A stretch of 64,000 nt of DNA, from the NCBI GenBank assembly GCA_038148895.1, contig JBBVGQ010000005.1, one strand, 5' to 3'. Origin of the DNA: Tamlana sp038148895 (GTDB taxonomy: Bacteria; Bacteroidota; Bacteroidia; Flavobacteriales; Flavobacteriaceae). The notes below the pieces were generated by a model. It saw only the letters and a program-made list of their open reading frames with translations. It was not told the DNA's origin and made no database searches. Of this stretch, positions 49,465 to 57,761 are shown piece after piece. How positions within the stretch are numbered: position 1 is the stretch's first letter; each line of letters begins with the position of its first letter. The translations under genes and the position numbers were made by a program.

Positions 49465-51195
49465 ATGATACACATTGAACCAAAGATTTTAGAAAGAATA
49501 AATGCATGGTTAACCCCCGCATTTGATGATGAAACGCAATCAACAATAAAAAATAGTATTGCCAATAGCCCGAAAGATATCCAGGAAAGTTTTTATAAAG
49601 ATTTAGAGTTTGGCACAGGTGGTATGCGCGGTATTATGGGCGTTGGCACAAACCGAATTAACAAATATACACTTGGTAAAAGCACCCAAGGTTTAAGTAA
49701 TTATCTGCACAAACAATTTCCGGGAGAAACCCCAAAAGCAGTTATTGCTTACGATTGCCGCCACAACAGTAAAACCTTAGCTAAAGTAGTTGCCGATGTG
49801 TTTTCTGCCAATGGCATTGAGGTTTATTTATTTGAAGATTTACGGCCAACGCCAGAGTTATCTTTCGCGGTAAAACATTTAAATTGCCACTGCGGTATTG
49901 TTTTAACGGCTTCGCACAACCCACCGGAATATAATGGTTATAAAGTGTACTGGCAGGACGGAGGTCAATTGGTACCACCCCATGATAATGCGGTAATCGA
50001 CATGATAGATGAATTGGATTATGCCGATATTAAATTTGAAGCAAATAATTCATTAATACATTATATTGGAAAAGATGTTGATCAAGCCTTCATAAAAGCA
50101 TCAGTTAAAAACGGTTGTGTTGGCGCAACCCAAGCCGCAAAGGACGATTTAAAAATTGTGTTTACTTCGCTGCATGGCACGTCTATAACGGCTGTTCCAG
50201 AAACATTGAAACAAGCCGGCTATAAAAACGTTCATATTGTGAAGGAACAGGAAGTGCCGGATGGCGGTTTCCCAACAGTTAAATCGCCTAATCCCGAAGA
50301 ACCTGCCGCCTTAAAAATGGCCTTGGAACTGGCTGAAAAAGTTGGTGCAGATATTGTTATTGGAACAGACCCTGATTGTGATAGATTGGGTGTTGCGGTA
50401 CGCAATTCCGAAAACGAATTACAGCTTCTCAACGGCAACCAAACCATGATCATGATGACCGATTTTCTTCTAAAACAATGGAAAGCAGATGGCAAAATAA
50501 AAGGAAAAGAGTTTATTGCAACCACTATTGTTTCTACGCCAATGCTAAATAAATTGGCCGATTCGTACGGTGTGGACAACAAAATTGTATTAACAGGTTT
50601 TAAATGGATTGCTAAACTAATACATGATTTTAAAGACCTTAGCTTTATTGGTGGTGGTGAAGAAAGCTTCGGGTATTTGGTGGGCGACTTTGTTCGTGAT
50701 AAAGATGCCGTAACCTCAACCTTATTGGCTTGTGAAATTGCGGCTATAACAAAATCTAAAGGAAGCTCATTTTACGAAGAACTTTTAAAACTTTATGTTG
50801 AGCATGGCCTTTACAAAGAAAAATTAGTGTCACTTACCAAAAAAGGCATTGAAGGAGCAGAAGAAATCAAACAAATGATGACCGATGCCCGGAACAATAC
50901 ACTTAAAGTCATTAATGGCACAAAAGTGGTTAAGTTTGAGGACTATGATTTATCTATTCGGAAAAATATGGTCACTGGTGAACAAAGCATGATTGACATT
51001 CCAAAATCAAATGTGTTAATTTATTACACAGAAGATGGTAGCCAAGTAGCTTTAAGACCAAGCGGAACCGAACCAAAAATAAAATTCTACGTAAGTGTCA
51101 ATACCAAATTAGATAGCGTGGCTAATTTCAAAAAGAAGGAAGCCGAGCTTGATGCAAAAGCTGAGGCTATTTTAAAAGACATGAAATTAATTTAA
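49465..51195 (+). CDS. Phosphoglucomutase/phosphomannomutase family enzyme
   Basis: The enzyme interconverts hexose 1- and 6-phosphates through a phosphoserine. The phosphorylated residue is Ser 150 in TASHNPPEYNGYK (residues 148-160). GTDPDCDRLGVAV is the magnesium loop, GGGEESFGYL the sugar loop and RPSGTEPKIKFY the phosphate-binding loop. The ATG at 49465 gives 576 residues and the start MIHIEPKILERINAWL; a TTG at 49441 would add eight residues and is less likely. The stop overlaps the exporter ATG by one base (TAATG), so the two are translationally coupled. Confidence 0.92.
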   Translation: MIHIEPKILERINAWLTPAFDDETQSTIKNSIANSPKDIQESFYKDLEFGTGGMRGIMGVGTNRINKYTLGKSTQGLSNYLHKQFPGETPKAVIAYDCRHNSKTLAKVVADVFSANGIEVYLFEDLRPTPELSFAVKHLNCHCGIVLTASHNPPEYNGYKVYWQDGGQLVPPHDNAVIDMIDELDYADIKFEANNSLIHYIGKDVDQAFIKASVKNGCVGATQAAKDDLKIVFTSLHGTSITAVPETLKQAGYKNVHIVKEQEVPDGGFPTVKSPNPEEPAALKMALELAEKVGADIVIGTDPDCDRLGVAVRNSENELQLLNGNQTMIMMTDFLLKQWKADGKIKGKEFIATTIVSTPMLNKLADSYGVDNKIVLTGFKWIAKLIHDFKDLSFIGGGEESFGYLVGDFVRDKDAVTSTLLACEIAAITKSKGSSFYEELLKLYVEHGLYKEKLVSLTKKGIEGAEEIKQMMTDARNNTLKVINGTKVVKFEDYDLSIRKNMVTGEQSMIDIPKSNVLIYYTEDGSQVALRPSGTEPKIKFYVSVNTKLDSVANFKKKEAELDAKAEAILKDMKLI

Positions 51196-53030
51196 TGAAT
51201 CATTTTTTTAACATTTTAAGGTACGCCAAACCTTATAAAAAATATGCAATAGGACACATTATTTCTAATGTGTTTTTTGCTTTATTTGGCACACTATCAT
51301 TCATAGCATTAAAGCCCATGCTTGATGTTATTTTTGACAATACCAAAACTCCTCCTGAGACAGAACCTCTGTATTCCGGATTAATGGACATTGGACATTT
51401 TGCGGAAGACTACCTTTTATTTCAAATGAATTTGTTCACTGGTGGAGACAAATCTAAAGCCCTAATTTTTGTTGTTGCCTTGATTGTGATTATGTTTTTA
51501 TTGAAAAACATTTCTGGCTATTTGGCCAACTATTTTTTAGTTTTTTTACGCAATGGCGTTATCCGAGACCTGAGAAATGCCGTGTATAAAAAAACAATGG
51601 AATTGCCTCTATCCTACTTTTCAGAACAGCGCAAAGGTGATATTTTGGCAAGGGTAACAGGAGATGTTCAAGATTTGCAATACTCCTTTTTATCCGTGCT
51701 CGAGTTTATGGTAAGAGAACCTTTAACCATAATCTTTACCATAGTTGCCATGCTCATCATTAGTCCGCAACTTACGCTTTTCGTTTTTGTTTTTATCCCT
51801 GTTATGGGCTTCCTGATTTCAAAAATTGGCAAAAGCTTAAAACGAAAATCAGACCGTGTTCAAAAGGAACAGGGCGTATTTTTATCTACCTTAGAGGAAA
51901 CACTTACAGGATTGCGAATCATTAAAGGGTTTAATGCGGAAGAAAAATTTAATGAAACCTTTCAAGAGTCTACCAACAGATTTTACCATTTCTCTAATAA
52001 ATTATTGAACCGCCAAAATTTAGCCTCTCCAGCCAGTGAGTTTTTAGGTATTTGCATGATTTCAGTCATTCTTTGGTACGGTGGAAATTTAGTGCTAAAC
52101 AGTGGTGCAAATTCAATTTTGGACGGCAGTACATTCTTGGTTTACATGGGGCTATCCTATAACATCCTAACCCCAGCAAAAGCAATTTCCAGAGGACTTT
52201 ACAACATAAAGAAAGGTGGTGCTGCAGCAGAACGTATTCAAGAAATCATTGACTCGCCAAACAACTTAAAGGATAAACCAAATGCCATTGATATAACAGG
52301 ATTCGATTCAAAAATTGAATTCAAAAACATTTCATTTAAATATCAAGATGAATATGTTCTAAAAAACTTTTCATTAACCATTCCTAAAGGTAAAACAGTG
52401 GCATTGGTAGGGCAATCGGGCAGCGGAAAATCAACCATTGCTAATCTAATCACACGTTTTTACCATGTGAATAATGGAGAAATTTTAATAGACGGTAAAA
52501 ATATTGAAGATATTACTACAAGCTCTTTACGGAAACAATTGGGCATTGTAACCCAAGATGCCATCCTTTTTAACGACACCATAAAAAACAATTTAAAGCT
52601 TGGCAACAACAATGCATCAGACGAAGAAATCATTGAAGCTTTAAAAGTTGCCAATGCATGGGAATTTGTTAAAGATTTACCCGAAGGCATAGAAACCAAT
52701 ATTGGAGATTCCGGAAACAAGCTTTCTGGTGGCCAAAAACAACGTTTAAGTATTGCTCGAGCCGTACTTAAAAGTCCACCTATTATGGTTTTGGATGAGG
52801 CTACATCTGCACTCGACACTGAAAGTGAACGCTTGGTTCAAGTTGCCCTAGAAAATATGATGAAAAACAGAACATCCATCGTTATTGCGCACAGGCTTTC
52901 TACCATACAAAATGCCGACGATATTGTCGTACTTAGCAAAGGTGAAATAGTTGAGCAAGGCAAACACAACGAACTCATTGCCAAAAAAGGTGTCTACAAA
53001 AAACTTGTGGAAATGCAAAGTTTGGAATAA
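51195..53030 (+). CDS. ABC exporter, MsbA-like half transporter
   Basis: The 611-residue protein joins a six-helix membrane domain (about 15-320) to a nucleotide-binding domain. Walker A GQSGSGKST is at 406-414, the signature LSGGQKQR near 510, Walker B VLDEATSALD follows and the H-loop is IAHRLST. As a homodimer, members of this type flip lipids or lipid-linked glycans, or expel drugs. Overlap with the phosphohexomutase gene, and the polyprenyl-type glycosyltransferase just before it, favours a role in envelope glycolipids. This is inferred. Confidence 0.9.
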   Translation: MNHFFNILRYAKPYKKYAIGHIISNVFFALFGTLSFIALKPMLDVIFDNTKTPPETEPLYSGLMDIGHFAEDYLLFQMNLFTGGDKSKALIFVVALIVIMFLLKNISGYLANYFLVFLRNGVIRDLRNAVYKKTMELPLSYFSEQRKGDILARVTGDVQDLQYSFLSVLEFMVREPLTIIFTIVAMLIISPQLTLFVFVFIPVMGFLISKIGKSLKRKSDRVQKEQGVFLSTLEETLTGLRIIKGFNAEEKFNETFQESTNRFYHFSNKLLNRQNLASPASEFLGICMISVILWYGGNLVLNSGANSILDGSTFLVYMGLSYNILTPAKAISRGLYNIKKGGAAAERIQEIIDSPNNLKDKPNAIDITGFDSKIEFKNISFKYQDEYVLKNFSLTIPKGKTVALVGQSGSGKSTIANLITRFYHVNNGEILIDGKNIEDITTSSLRKQLGIVTQDAILFNDTIKNNLKLGNNNASDEEIIEALKVANAWEFVKDLPEGIETNIGDSGNKLSGGQKQRLSIARAVLKSPPIMVLDEATSALDTESERLVQVALENMMKNRTSIVIAHRLSTIQNADDIVVLSKGEIVEQGKHNELIAKKGVYKKLVEMQSLE

Positions 53031-53053
53031 AATTAAGAAACTATTTAAAAAAG

Positions 53054-53088
53054 AAAAAGGATAGAGTTTGGGGGCGTCTATCCTTTTT
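53054..53088 (+). terminator. Intrinsic terminator after the ABC exporter
   Basis: AAAAAGGATAGA (53054-53065) pairs with TCTATCCTTTTT (53077-53088) across an 11-base loop, ending in a T tract. The remaining 190 bases up to the sigma promoter are AT-rich, and I see no gene in them. Confidence 0.88.
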
Positions 53089-53275
53089 TGTTATGCTAGA
53101 TTTGGGGCCATCTAACAACATAAATAGGTTTCTGATACAAACATAAAGCATAAAAGCATATTTCACAAGAAAAAATGCATTTAATCGTATTTTAATTACA
53201 CTTCATCGATAAAATGTTTTTTAAATATCTGATTTTCAATATTTTAATTTTTGAATAAAAAACTAAAAATAGGCC

Positions 53276-53301
53276 TTAAACTTTTAGTATATTTAGTAGT
53301 C
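53276..53301 (+). promoter_or_regulatory. ECF-type promoter of the third sigma-factor cassette
   Basis: TTAAAC (53276-53281) is followed after 16 bases by AGTC (53298-53301). This parallels TGTAAC-N16-CGTC before the sigma gene at 14071. It lies 19 bases before the GTG start and suggests autoregulation. The -10 match is weaker than in the other cassette. Confidence 0.4.
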
Positions 53302-53320
53302 TAAAAACTAAACATTTTTT

Positions 53321-53863
53321 GTGACGGACGAAGCACATCTAGTTGAACAATTACAATCCGAAAAACATAAAGAAGAGGCTTTTAGAGTTTTAATTACACT
53401 CTATAAAGAACGTTTGTATTGGCAGATTCGAAACATTGTTAAATCGCATGACGATGCCGATGATGTGCTTCAAAACACATTTATAAAAATCTTTAAAAAT
53501 ATTCATAACTTTAAAGGAGACAGCAAATTGTTTTCCTGGATGTATCGTATTGCAACCAACGAATCCATAACATTTATCAATAAAAATGCAAAACGTTTGC
53601 AAACCACCAACGAAGAAGTTCAGCAACTGGCCATAAAGAATTTGGCATCAGATGTGTATTTTGAAGGCGACGACATTCAATTGAAATTACAAAAAGCGAT
53701 TGCTTCACTGCCCGAAAAACAGCAATTGGTTTTCAATATGAAATATTTTCAGGATTTAAAATATAAAGATATGTCCGAAATTTTGGAGACCAGCGAAGGC
53801 GCCTTAAAAGCATCTTATCATATAGCGGTAAAAAAAATTGAAGACTATTTAACTAAAGATTAA
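53321..53863 (+). CDS. ECF-type RNA polymerase sigma factor
   Basis: The 180-residue protein has region 2 (about 20-90, SHDDADDVLQNTFIKIFKNIHNFKGDSKLFSWMYRIATNE) and region 4 (about 120-175, LPEKQQLVFNMKYFQDLKYKDMSEILETSEGALKASYHIAVKKI). The start codon is GTG at 53321; the next in-frame ATG would remove most of region 2. It heads a three-gene unit with a membrane protein and a small periplasmic protein, a common flavobacterial stress cassette different in make-up from the DUF4252 operon. Confidence 0.88.
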   Translation: MTDEAHLVEQLQSEKHKEEAFRVLITLYKERLYWQIRNIVKSHDDADDVLQNTFIKIFKNIHNFKGDSKLFSWMYRIATNESITFINKNAKRLQTTNEEVQQLAIKNLASDVYFEGDDIQLKLQKAIASLPEKQQLVFNMKYFQDLKYKDMSEILETSEGALKASYHIAVKKIEDYLTKD

Positions 53864-53896
53864 ACCTTTACAAAAAACAACAGTCTTATTAGCAAG

Positions 53897-54394
53897 ATGA
53901 ATAAAAACAAAATACATAACATTAAAGAAGCTGGTTTTAAAGTGCCTAACAATTACTTTAACAACTTTGAAGATGTTGTTATGAATCAAATAAAACTAAC
54001 GGAAAAAGTCAGCCATTCTGGTTTTAAAACACCTTATGGTTATTTTGACACTTTAGAAGACCGTATTATTGAAAAAACTTCAGAACAAAATTCATCTAAG
54101 GTTATTTCATTATTTAACAAAAGAACCCTCATCTACATATCTGGAGTTGCCGCAGCCGTATTACTCCTTTTCAATTTATCGATATTTGAAAGGGACCCAT
54201 GGTCATCTTTAGACACCGAAACTGTTGAAAATTATTTATTGGATGAAAATATTCTAGATTCCTATGAACTAGCATCCTTAATGACTGAGGAAGAGCTGGC
54301 AGAATCTGATTTTACAGATGTTAATTTTGATGATGAAAACATAGAAACCTACTTGTTAAACCATTTAGATGTTGAAGATTTAATTGCTGAATAA
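53897..54394 (+). CDS. Single-pass membrane protein, putative anti-sigma factor
   Basis: The 165-residue protein has two copies of a short motif in its cytoplasmic N-terminus: GFKVPNNYFNNFEDVVM (13-29) and GFKTPYGYFDTLEDRII (42-58). One transmembrane helix follows (about 78-96) and then a very acidic tail. The repeated GFKxPxxYFxxxED motif may be the sigma-binding surface. The gene starts 33 bases after the sigma stop. Anti-sigma function is inferred from place and topology; no zinc motif is present. Confidence 0.72.
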   Translation: MNKNKIHNIKEAGFKVPNNYFNNFEDVVMNQIKLTEKVSHSGFKTPYGYFDTLEDRIIEKTSEQNSSKVISLFNKRTLIYISGVAAAVLLLFNLSIFERDPWSSLDTETVENYLLDENILDSYELASLMTEEELAESDFTDVNFDDENIETYLLNHLDVEDLIAE

Positions 54395-54406
54395 AAATTT
54401 AAATAG

Positions 54407-54853
54407 ATGAAAAAAATTATTCTCCCCATTTTGATGTTTTTAGTGTCCTTAAGCACATTTGCCCAAGACAAAAGAGACCAAATTAAAGCGCAGAAAGTGG
54501 CCTTCATTACTGAAAGATTGTCCTTAACAGAAAGTGAAGCCCAACAGTTTTGGCCCATTTACAATGCCTATGACGATGTTACCCACAAACTGAGACATGA
54601 GGATATTAAAAATATGCGCCGCGAAATAAAAGACAATATCAATACACTTTCAAATGAAAGAGCAAGTCAGCTTTTAAGCGATATGGCTGCTGCCGAAAGT
54701 CAATTATGTGAAGAAGAAGCAAAACTGAACAACAAGTTGAAAAAAATTATTTCGCCCAAAAAAATAATCATGCTCAAAATTGCTGAAGAAGATTTTAAAA
54801 AGAAATTGTTTGAGCAATGGAAAAAAATGCGGCGCGACCGCCCAAAACCATAA
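54407..54853 (+). CDS. Small periplasmic Spy/CpxP-like protein
   Basis: The 148-residue product has a signal peptide (1-19, ending TFAQ) and a long helical body. It includes ITERLSLTESEAQQFWPIYNAY, close to the LTxxQ motif of Spy/CpxP chaperones, and a basic C-terminus (KKMRRDRPKP). It lies 12 bases after the putative anti-sigma gene. Related proteins are often labelled sensor of ECF-type sigma factor. It may detect misfolded envelope proteins and report to the membrane protein; this is inferred. Confidence 0.75.
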   Translation: MKKIILPILMFLVSLSTFAQDKRDQIKAQKVAFITERLSLTESEAQQFWPIYNAYDDVTHKLRHEDIKNMRREIKDNINTLSNERASQLLSDMAAAESQLCEEEAKLNNKLKKIISPKKIIMLKIAEEDFKKKLFEQWKKMRRDRPKP

Positions 54854-54860
54854 TTTCATC

Positions 54861-54883
54861 GGGAGCAAATCGCTCCCTTTTTT
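54861..54883 (+). terminator. Intrinsic terminator of the sigma cassette
   Basis: GGGAGC (54861-54866) pairs with GCTCCC (54872-54877) around a 5-base loop, followed by six T residues. It follows the Spy-like gene by 7 bases. Confidence 0.9.
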
Positions 54884-54934
54884 ATACCTAAAACTTTCCT
54901 GTAATGATAGTTATCGGCTTTAAAGCTTTTAATG

Positions 54935-54942
54935 TACCTTTG
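54935..54942 (+). promoter_or_regulatory. -7 promoter element of the RsmB-like gene
   Basis: TACCTTTG matches TAnnTTTG exactly, 18 bases before the ATG at 54961. It is followed by GCAACCTTAA, as at purB. With this promoter the TTG at 54952 would be almost at the transcription start, which supports the ATG. Confidence 0.6.
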
Positions 54943-54960
54943 CAACCTTAATTGAACACA

Positions 54961-56181
54961 ATGCGATTACACAGAAATTTATGCTTTGCAGTTATTGATG
55001 GATTGACCCAAATTTTTAATGAAGGTGAATATGCCGACAAAGTCATCCAACAACTATTAAAACGGGATAAACGTTGGGGTTCGCGGGATAGAGCTTTTGT
55101 TGCCGAAACCACCTATGATATTGTGCGCTGGAAACGCCTGTATGCTGAAATTGCTGATGTAAGAGAACCTTTTAACCGTGATAACCTGTGGCGCATGTTT
55201 GCCGTTTGGGCCACACTTAAAGGTATAAAATTACCCGATTGGAAATATTTTGAAAACACACCAACCCGTAAAATAAAAGGACGTTTTGATGAGCTTTCAA
55301 AAATTAGAAAATTTAGGGAATCCATCCCAGATTGGATTGACAATGTTGGATTGGAAGAATTGGGTGAAGAACAGTGGAGCAAAGAAATTGCCATGCAAAA
55401 CGAGCAAGCCGATGTTATTTTGCGTGTTAACACCCTAAAGACCACCAAAGGAAAACTACAAAATATTCTATTTGACGAAAACAGTATTGAAACTGAATTC
55501 ATCAAAGGCTACTCATCTGCGCTAAAACTAAAAGAACGCGCCAACGTTTTTGTAACCGATGCTTTTAAAAATGGACTTTTTGAAGTTCAGGATGCGTCAT
55601 CACAATTGGTTGCCGATTTTCTTGACGTAAAACCAGGCATGAAGGTGGTCGACACTTGTGCCGGTGCCGGTGGCAAAACCCTTCACATTGCTTCTTTAAT
55701 GGAAAACAAGGGGCAAATCGTCGCTATGGATATTTATGAAAGTAAACTCAAAAAACTGAAGGTTCGTGCCCGTAGAAATGGCGTGCATAATATCGATTTA
55801 AAAGTATTGGATTCAACAAAGCCCATCAAGAAATTATTCGATAAAGCCGACCGTGTTTTAATTGACGCCCCATGTTCTGGTTTAGGCGTTTTACGCAGAA
55901 ATCCAGATGCCAAATGGAAGCTGGAACCTGAGTTTTTAGACCGTATTAGAGTTACCCAACAAGAAGTGTTGCAACAATATTCAAAAATGGTAAAGCCCTT
56001 AGGAAAACTGGTTTACGCCACCTGTTCGGTATTGCCATCTGAAAACCAAAACCAAGTTGAAGCTTTTTTAAAATCGGAAGCTGGAGCAAACTTTAAGCTG
56101 ATAAAAGACAAAAGAATATTGGCCCATACTTCTGGTTATGATGGGTTTTATATGGCGTTGTTAGAGCGAAAAGCTAAATAA
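54961..56181 (+). CDS. RsmB/Sun-type RNA (cytosine-5)-methyltransferase
   Basis: The 406-residue protein has an N-terminal NusB-like helical region (about 1-130) and a SAM-dependent methyltransferase domain: FEVQDASSQLVADFL, VDTCAGAGGKTLHIA (motif I), DAPCSGLGVLRRNPD with Cys 305, and YATCSVLPSENQNQVEAF with Cys 355. The two cysteines are the catalytic pair of RNA m5C enzymes. By family it methylates 16S rRNA, probably C967 or a nearby cytosine, but the exact site is uncertain. An in-frame TTG at 54952 adds three residues only. Confidence 0.87.
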   Translation: MRLHRNLCFAVIDGLTQIFNEGEYADKVIQQLLKRDKRWGSRDRAFVAETTYDIVRWKRLYAEIADVREPFNRDNLWRMFAVWATLKGIKLPDWKYFENTPTRKIKGRFDELSKIRKFRESIPDWIDNVGLEELGEEQWSKEIAMQNEQADVILRVNTLKTTKGKLQNILFDENSIETEFIKGYSSALKLKERANVFVTDAFKNGLFEVQDASSQLVADFLDVKPGMKVVDTCAGAGGKTLHIASLMENKGQIVAMDIYESKLKKLKVRARRNGVHNIDLKVLDSTKPIKKLFDKADRVLIDAPCSGLGVLRRNPDAKWKLEPEFLDRIRVTQQEVLQQYSKMVKPLGKLVYATCSVLPSENQNQVEAFLKSEAGANFKLIKDKRILAHTSGYDGFYMALLERKAK

Positions 56182-56233
56182 TTTATATCATTCTAAACTA
56201 GTTTTGGAATCCCATCTTGCTTATCTTGGTTTT

Positions 56234-56773
56234 ATGAAAACCAAAAACATTGTATTCATTGGCAAAAGCCTTGATGGTTTTATCGCTGGAAAAAATGGTG
56301 AGTTAGATTGGTTGGAAATGATTCCCAACCCAGGACAAAATGACATGGGCTACCATGCGTTAATGGATGAGATTAATGCCATTGTTATGGGAAAGACCAC
56401 CTTTGAAACCGTCATAGGTTTTGATATTCAATGGCCCTACAAAAAGCACGTATTTGTTTTAAGCCACTCCTTAAAAGAAGTTCCAAAAGACTTAAACAAT
56501 AAAGTTACCCTGTTACAAGGTGATGAAAATGAAATATTAAAAACCATCCACAGCAAAGGGTTTTACAATTTATATATTGATGGTGGAAAAGTGATTCAAA
56601 ATTTTTTGGCGGAAGATTTAATTGATGAACTTCGTATTTCCACCCTGCCCATACTTTTAGGCGATGGCGTTCCGCTATTTGATGTTCTGCCAAAATCTTT
56701 GGAATTTACCCATATAAAAACCGAAGTTTTTTTGAATGAGATTGTTCAGAGTTGCTATAAACGGAAACGTTGA
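56234..56773 (+). CDS. Dihydrofolate-reductase-like (RibD C-terminal) protein
   Basis: The 179-residue protein starts at ATG 56234, as the frame's upstream part has only a TTG at 56204. It follows the DHFR/RibD-C pattern: SLDGFIAGKNGELDWL, the NADPH-site segment AIVMGKTTFETV and LYIDGGKVIQNFLAEDLIDELRIS. Such stand-alone proteins are NADPH reductases of unknown substrate and are usually not the housekeeping DHFR. Its stop lies 10 bases before the fructosamine-kinase gene, so the two are co-transcribed. Confidence 0.8.
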   Translation: MKTKNIVFIGKSLDGFIAGKNGELDWLEMIPNPGQNDMGYHALMDEINAIVMGKTTFETVIGFDIQWPYKKHVFVLSHSLKEVPKDLNNKVTLLQGDENEILKTIHSKGFYNLYIDGGKVIQNFLAEDLIDELRISTLPILLGDGVPLFDVLPKSLEFTHIKTEVFLNEIVQSCYKRKR

Positions 56774-56783
56774 ATCGATTTAA

Positions 56784-57644
56784 ATGATTGAGAATTTAAA
56801 ATCACACATTTCACACATCTTAAACGAAACCATCACCAAAGTTTCACCAGTTCATGGTGGCGATATTTCAACCGCTTATAAAATTGAAACTGAAAAAAAC
56901 TCATATTTCATTAAAACAAACAAATCTTCAAATGCGTTGCACATGTTTCAAATTGAAGCTAACGGGCTAAATACAATTGGCAACACCAATACCATAAAAA
57001 CACCAAAGGTTTTAGGCTGTAACCGTTTTGAAAACACTGCTTTTCTGCTGATGGAATTCATTAATAGCAAATCGCCCTCTTCCAAAGATTTTGAAAATTT
57101 GGGAAGCCAACTGGCCAAATTGCACCAATGTCCTGCAGAAAACTTCGGTTTAAATCAAGATAACTTTATTGGTAGTTTGCCACAAAGCAACAAACAACAC
57201 AAAAGTTGGGTTGACTTTTACACAGAAGAACGTTTGTTACCCCAAATTGAACTGGCCAAACAAAAAGGCTTACTTTCAAATGCCGAATGCCACTCTGGTC
57301 AAAGCATCCAAATTCAGCTTCAACACTTATTTCAAAATATAAAACCTGCTTTATTGCATGGCGATTTATGGAGCGGCAACTATTTAATTTCAAAAGATGG
57401 CACACCATATTTAATTGACCCAGCTGTGTATTATGGTCATCACGAAGTAGATATTGCCATGAGCAAATTATTCGGTGGTTTTGGGATTAGGTTTTACGAG
57501 ACTTATCAGGATTATTTTCAACCAGATGAAAACACCTCCGCACGAATAGAAATTTACCAATTGTATTACTTGTTGGTTAATTTAAACTTATTCGGGCGCT
57601 CTTACCATGGCTCAGTAGTAAACATTTTCAGAAAATACTTTTAA
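56784..57644 (+). CDS. Fructosamine kinase family protein
   Basis: The 286-residue protein has an aminoglycoside-phosphotransferase-like kinase fold. The catalytic loop HGDLWSGN is at 192-199 with Asp 194, and the metal-binding Asp is at 211 in IDPAVYYGHHEVDIAMSKLFGGF. KIETEKNSYFIKTN carries the ATP-binding lysine. Family members phosphorylate sugar adducts on proteins or free ketoamines, starting deglycation. The pairing with a reductase-like gene upstream has no known meaning. Confidence 0.87.
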   Translation: MIENLKSHISHILNETITKVSPVHGGDISTAYKIETEKNSYFIKTNKSSNALHMFQIEANGLNTIGNTNTIKTPKVLGCNRFENTAFLLMEFINSKSPSSKDFENLGSQLAKLHQCPAENFGLNQDNFIGSLPQSNKQHKSWVDFYTEERLLPQIELAKQKGLLSNAECHSGQSIQIQLQHLFQNIKPALLHGDLWSGNYLISKDGTPYLIDPAVYYGHHEVDIAMSKLFGGFGIRFYETYQDYFQPDENTSARIEIYQLYYLLVNLNLFGRSYHGSVVNIFRKYF

Positions 57645-57722
57645 AAAACCGTCTGTTCAAAACCTAGTGCATAACTCTTCTTTTTCCATTTTATATTTAG
57701 ATAAAATTCCATTAAAAAGACC

Positions 57723-57730
57723 TAAATTTG
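57723..57730 (+). promoter_or_regulatory. -7 promoter element of purL
   Basis: TAAATTTG matches TAnnTTTG exactly, 31 bases upstream of the purL ATG. No TTG occurs at -33. No purine riboswitch is seen in the short leader. Confidence 0.55.
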
Positions 57731-57761
57731 CACTTTCTTTTAACACACAAATCCATACCTA

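Noticed and set aside
54952..54960. TTG as start of the RsmB-like protein
   Set aside because: An ATG lies three codons downstream at a normal distance from the -7 element.
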